Shown here: positions 5,265 to 6,709 of the stretch, piece after piece
How positions within the stretch are numbered: position 1 is the first letter of the stretch
Layout: each line of letters opens with the position of its first letter
Assembly: GCA_937875605.1 (NCBI GenBank)
Contig: CALLXZ010000452.1
Location: 1-6,709 of the forward strand
Direction: 5' to 3'
DNA: 6,709 nucleotides
Source of the DNA: an uncultured Moheibacter sp.
Lineage (GTDB): Bacteria > Bacteroidota > Bacteroidia > Flavobacteriales > Weeksellaceae
Program-made: the position numbers and the translations under genes
Notes under the pieces: generated by a model
Seen by the model: only the letters and a program-made list of their open reading frames with translations
Databases searched by the model: none
Told to the model about the DNA's origin: nothing

Positions 5265-6602
5265 ATGGACATTATAATACGATTGGGTCAATTTATATTG
5301 ATGATATCCATCTTGGTGACATTACACGAATTAGGTCACTTTATACCCGCTAAATATTTTAAAACTAAAGTTGAGAAATTTTATCTTTTCTTCGATCCTT
5401 GGTTTTCCATCGTCAAAAAGAAAATTGGGGAGACTACATATGGAATTGGCTGGTTGCCGATGGGAGGTTATGTGAAAATTGCCGGAATGATAGACGAGAG
5501 CATGGACAAGGAACAGATGAAACAACCACCTCAACCATGGGAATTTCGTAGTAAACCGGCTTGGCAACGACTGATTATCATGTTGGGAGGTGTTACCGTT
5601 AACGTATTGCTAGCTTGGGTCATTTTAACGTTTATGTTTACCATAAACGGACAAAAATACCAGTCTGTTACTAAAATTCAAGAAAATGGATTGATGTTCA
5701 GTGAAGTAGGTAAAGAAATTGGATTCCAAGATGGTGATAAAATTATAAGTGTGGACGGAAAACCACAGGAGCAATTTAATCGTCTGCTTTTGGATATAAT
5801 GCTAAGTGATGAAATTTTGGTGGATCGAAATGGAAAAGAAGTAAAGCTTCATATTGAAGATGAACAAATCAAGAAGATAATTTCCTCCGGCGGACGAGAA
5901 AGTTTCATATTTCCAAGAGTAAAAGACATCGTTGTCGATTCTGTTGCTACAGCTTCTGCTAAAACAGCAGGATTAATAAAAGGAGATAAGATTCTTTCTA
6001 TAAATGGAAAAAGTCTTACTTATTTTGATGAACTGGCTCCGCAATTAAATTTATACAAAGGAGATACGGTCAATCTTCAAGTCACCCGACATGATGCTGT
6101 TTCAACTTTAAGAATCCCTGTTTCTGACAGTGCAACATTAGGATTTCGTCCTTTTATTCAGGTAAAGGATGATTTTACGGTTTATAACAAACATACATTC
6201 TTTTCATCTATTCCTTTAGCAGTAAAAGAATCTTTTATAGGACTAGGTTACAACATCAAACAATTTAAAATATTGATCAAACCTAAAACAGAGGCTTATA
6301 AACAGGCATCGGGTCCATTGGGTATAGCAAGGAAACTTCCTAAAGAATGGGATTGGAACTTTTTCTGGTCATTTTCTGCAATGTTTTCGATGTGGTTAGC
6401 TTTTTTAAATATTCTTCCAATTCCCGGATTAGATGGAGGTCATGCGCTACTTACGATAGGCGAAATGGTCACAGGAAGAAAATTAGGAGAAAAAGCAATG
6501 GGAATTGTCCAGACAATTGGAATGATTATCTTGTTGAGTTTGATGGCGTTAATTTTCGGAAAAGATATTTATGATTTAATAATTGATAAATTTGCCTTTT
6601 AA
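5265..6602 (+). CDS. rseP: Site-2 intramembrane zinc metalloprotease RseP
   Basis: The 445-residue protein is a complete S2P/M50 protease. TM1 (about 4-20) leads straight into the zinc motif H21-E-L-G-H25. The membrane-associated MGGYVKIAGM loop follows (66-75), then TM2 (about 98-122), two PDZ-like regions (about 125-200 with GFQDGDKIISVDGKP, and about 212-290 with AGLIKGDKILSINGK), TM3 (about 368-386), the third zinc ligand D410 in LNILPIPGLDGGH, and TM4 (about 420-440). RseP makes the second, in-membrane cut in regulated proteolysis, typically of anti-sigma factors after a periplasmic cut; it also clears signal-peptide remnants in some bacteria. The substrates here are unknown, and no anti-sigma gene is nearby. 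The ATG at 5265 puts HELGH at the usual distance from the N terminus. Upstream is A-rich (AAGAAAGAAAAAAATAA) with no Shine-Dalgarno match. Confidence 0.96.
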   Translation: MDIIIRLGQFILMISILVTLHELGHFIPAKYFKTKVEKFYLFFDPWFSIVKKKIGETTYGIGWLPMGGYVKIAGMIDESMDKEQMKQPPQPWEFRSKPAWQRLIIMLGGVTVNVLLAWVILTFMFTINGQKYQSVTKIQENGLMFSEVGKEIGFQDGDKIISVDGKPQEQFNRLLLDIMLSDEILVDRNGKEVKLHIEDEQIKKIISSGGRESFIFPRVKDIVVDSVATASAKTAGLIKGDKILSINGKSLTYFDELAPQLNLYKGDTVNLQVTRHDAVSTLRIPVSDSATLGFRPFIQVKDDFTVYNKHTFFSSIPLAVKESFIGLGYNIKQFKILIKPKTEAYKQASGPLGIARKLPKEWDWNFFWSFSAMFSMWLAFLNILPIPGLDGGHALLTIGEMVTGRKLGEKAMGIVQTIGMIILLSLMALIFGKDIYDLIIDKFAF

Positions 6603-6603
6603 A

Positions 6604-6636
6604 TTTGGTAAATAGTTGAAAAACGTTTTATATTTG
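6604..6636 (+). promoter_or_regulatory. Promoter of the tRNA-Asn gene (TTTG, 21 bp, TATATTTG)
   Basis: TTTG at 6604-6607 and TATATTTG at 6629-6636 are 21 bp apart, matching both the -33 and -7 elements of Bacteroidota housekeeping promoters. This is the best complete promoter in the window. It begins 2 nt after the rseP stop codon and predicts a leader of about 12 nt before the mature tRNA 5' end. Confidence 0.72.
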
Positions 6637-6655
6637 CCGACCATTAAGGGAATAT

Positions 6656-6709
6656 TCCTCCTTAGCTCAGCTGGTTAGAGCATCTGACTGTTAATCAGAG
6701 GGTCCTTGG
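6656..6709 (+). tRNA. tRNA-Asn (anticodon GUU), truncated at the window end
   Basis: The sequence folds as a tRNA: 5' acceptor strand TCCTCCT (6656-6662), T8-A9, D-stem GCTC/GAGC (6665-6668, 6678-6681) around AGCTGGTTA, and anticodon stem TCTGA/TCAGA (6683-6687, 6695-6699) around the 7-nt loop CTGTTAA. The anticodon GTT is at 6690-6692, reading Asn codons AAC/AAU. The variable loop GGGTC and the 5' half of the T-stem (CTTGG) end the window. The T-loop and 3' acceptor strand lie beyond the edge, so pairing of the acceptor stem cannot be checked. Confidence 0.95.

Noticed and set aside
6649..6658. Palindrome GGAATATTCC across the 5' end of tRNA-Asn
   Set aside because: It is ten bases only and AT-rich in the centre, and half of it is fixed by the tRNA acceptor strand, so chance is the simplest explanation.
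1..6709. Search for CRISPR arrays, IS ends, phage or defence genes, or a novel system
   Set aside because: No repeated units, transposase or integrase frames, or unusual gene clusters are visible. Every long coding frame is assignable to a conserved family with its key residues intact.

Overview
The window looks like chromosomal DNA from a member of the Flavobacteriia (Bacteroidota). Four lines of evidence agree: the gliding/type IX secretion lipoprotein GldD, repeated matches to the Bacteroidota sigma-A -7 element TAnnTTTG in front of genes, no Shine-Dalgarno sequence before any start codon, and AT-rich DNA whose protein variants (HU, RNase G, a PSGKKRKRHK micro-protein) resemble flavobacterial ones. 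The family cannot be fixed from sequence alone. A Weeksellaceae-like or other gldE-rearranged lineage is possible. I see no mobile elements, CRISPR arrays, phage genes or frameshifts, so this is a conserved housekeeping locus.

Left half, minus strand (2953 to 1): an apparent operon reading right to left. It holds an HU-family nucleoid protein, a 30-residue very basic AURKAIP1/COX24-type (mS38/bS22-like) putative ribosomal protein that starts 7 nt after the HU stop, RNase G (rng), a PAP2-family membrane phosphatase, and the first 39 codons of a nitrilase-family amidohydrolase cut by the window edge. A hairpin with a U-rich tail lies between the small basic protein gene and rng. It may act as an attenuator or processing site separating abundant products (HU, ribosomal protein) from the low-abundance nuclease.

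Middle, 2954-3056: a divergent control region of about 100 bp. It has a perfect TAnnTTTG box for the HU operon and another on the opposite strand for mutY, plus a small dyad at the predicted HU transcription start.

Right half, plus strand (3057 to end): mutY (adenine glycosylase), ssb, gldD, rseP (site-2 intramembrane protease) and a tRNA-Asn(GUU) truncated by the window edge. Perfect TAnnTTTG boxes precede ssb, rseP and the tRNA. gldD lies only 13 nt behind ssb and probably shares its transcript. The gldE gene that sits beside gldD in Flavobacterium johnsoniae is not here.

Together the locus combines genome maintenance (HU, MutY, SSB), RNA maturation and translation (RNase G, bS22-like protein, tRNA-Asn) and envelope functions (PAP2, GldD, RseP). 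The items most worth following up are the small basic protein gene, the hairpin before rng, the cysteine-free RNase G and the missing gldE.
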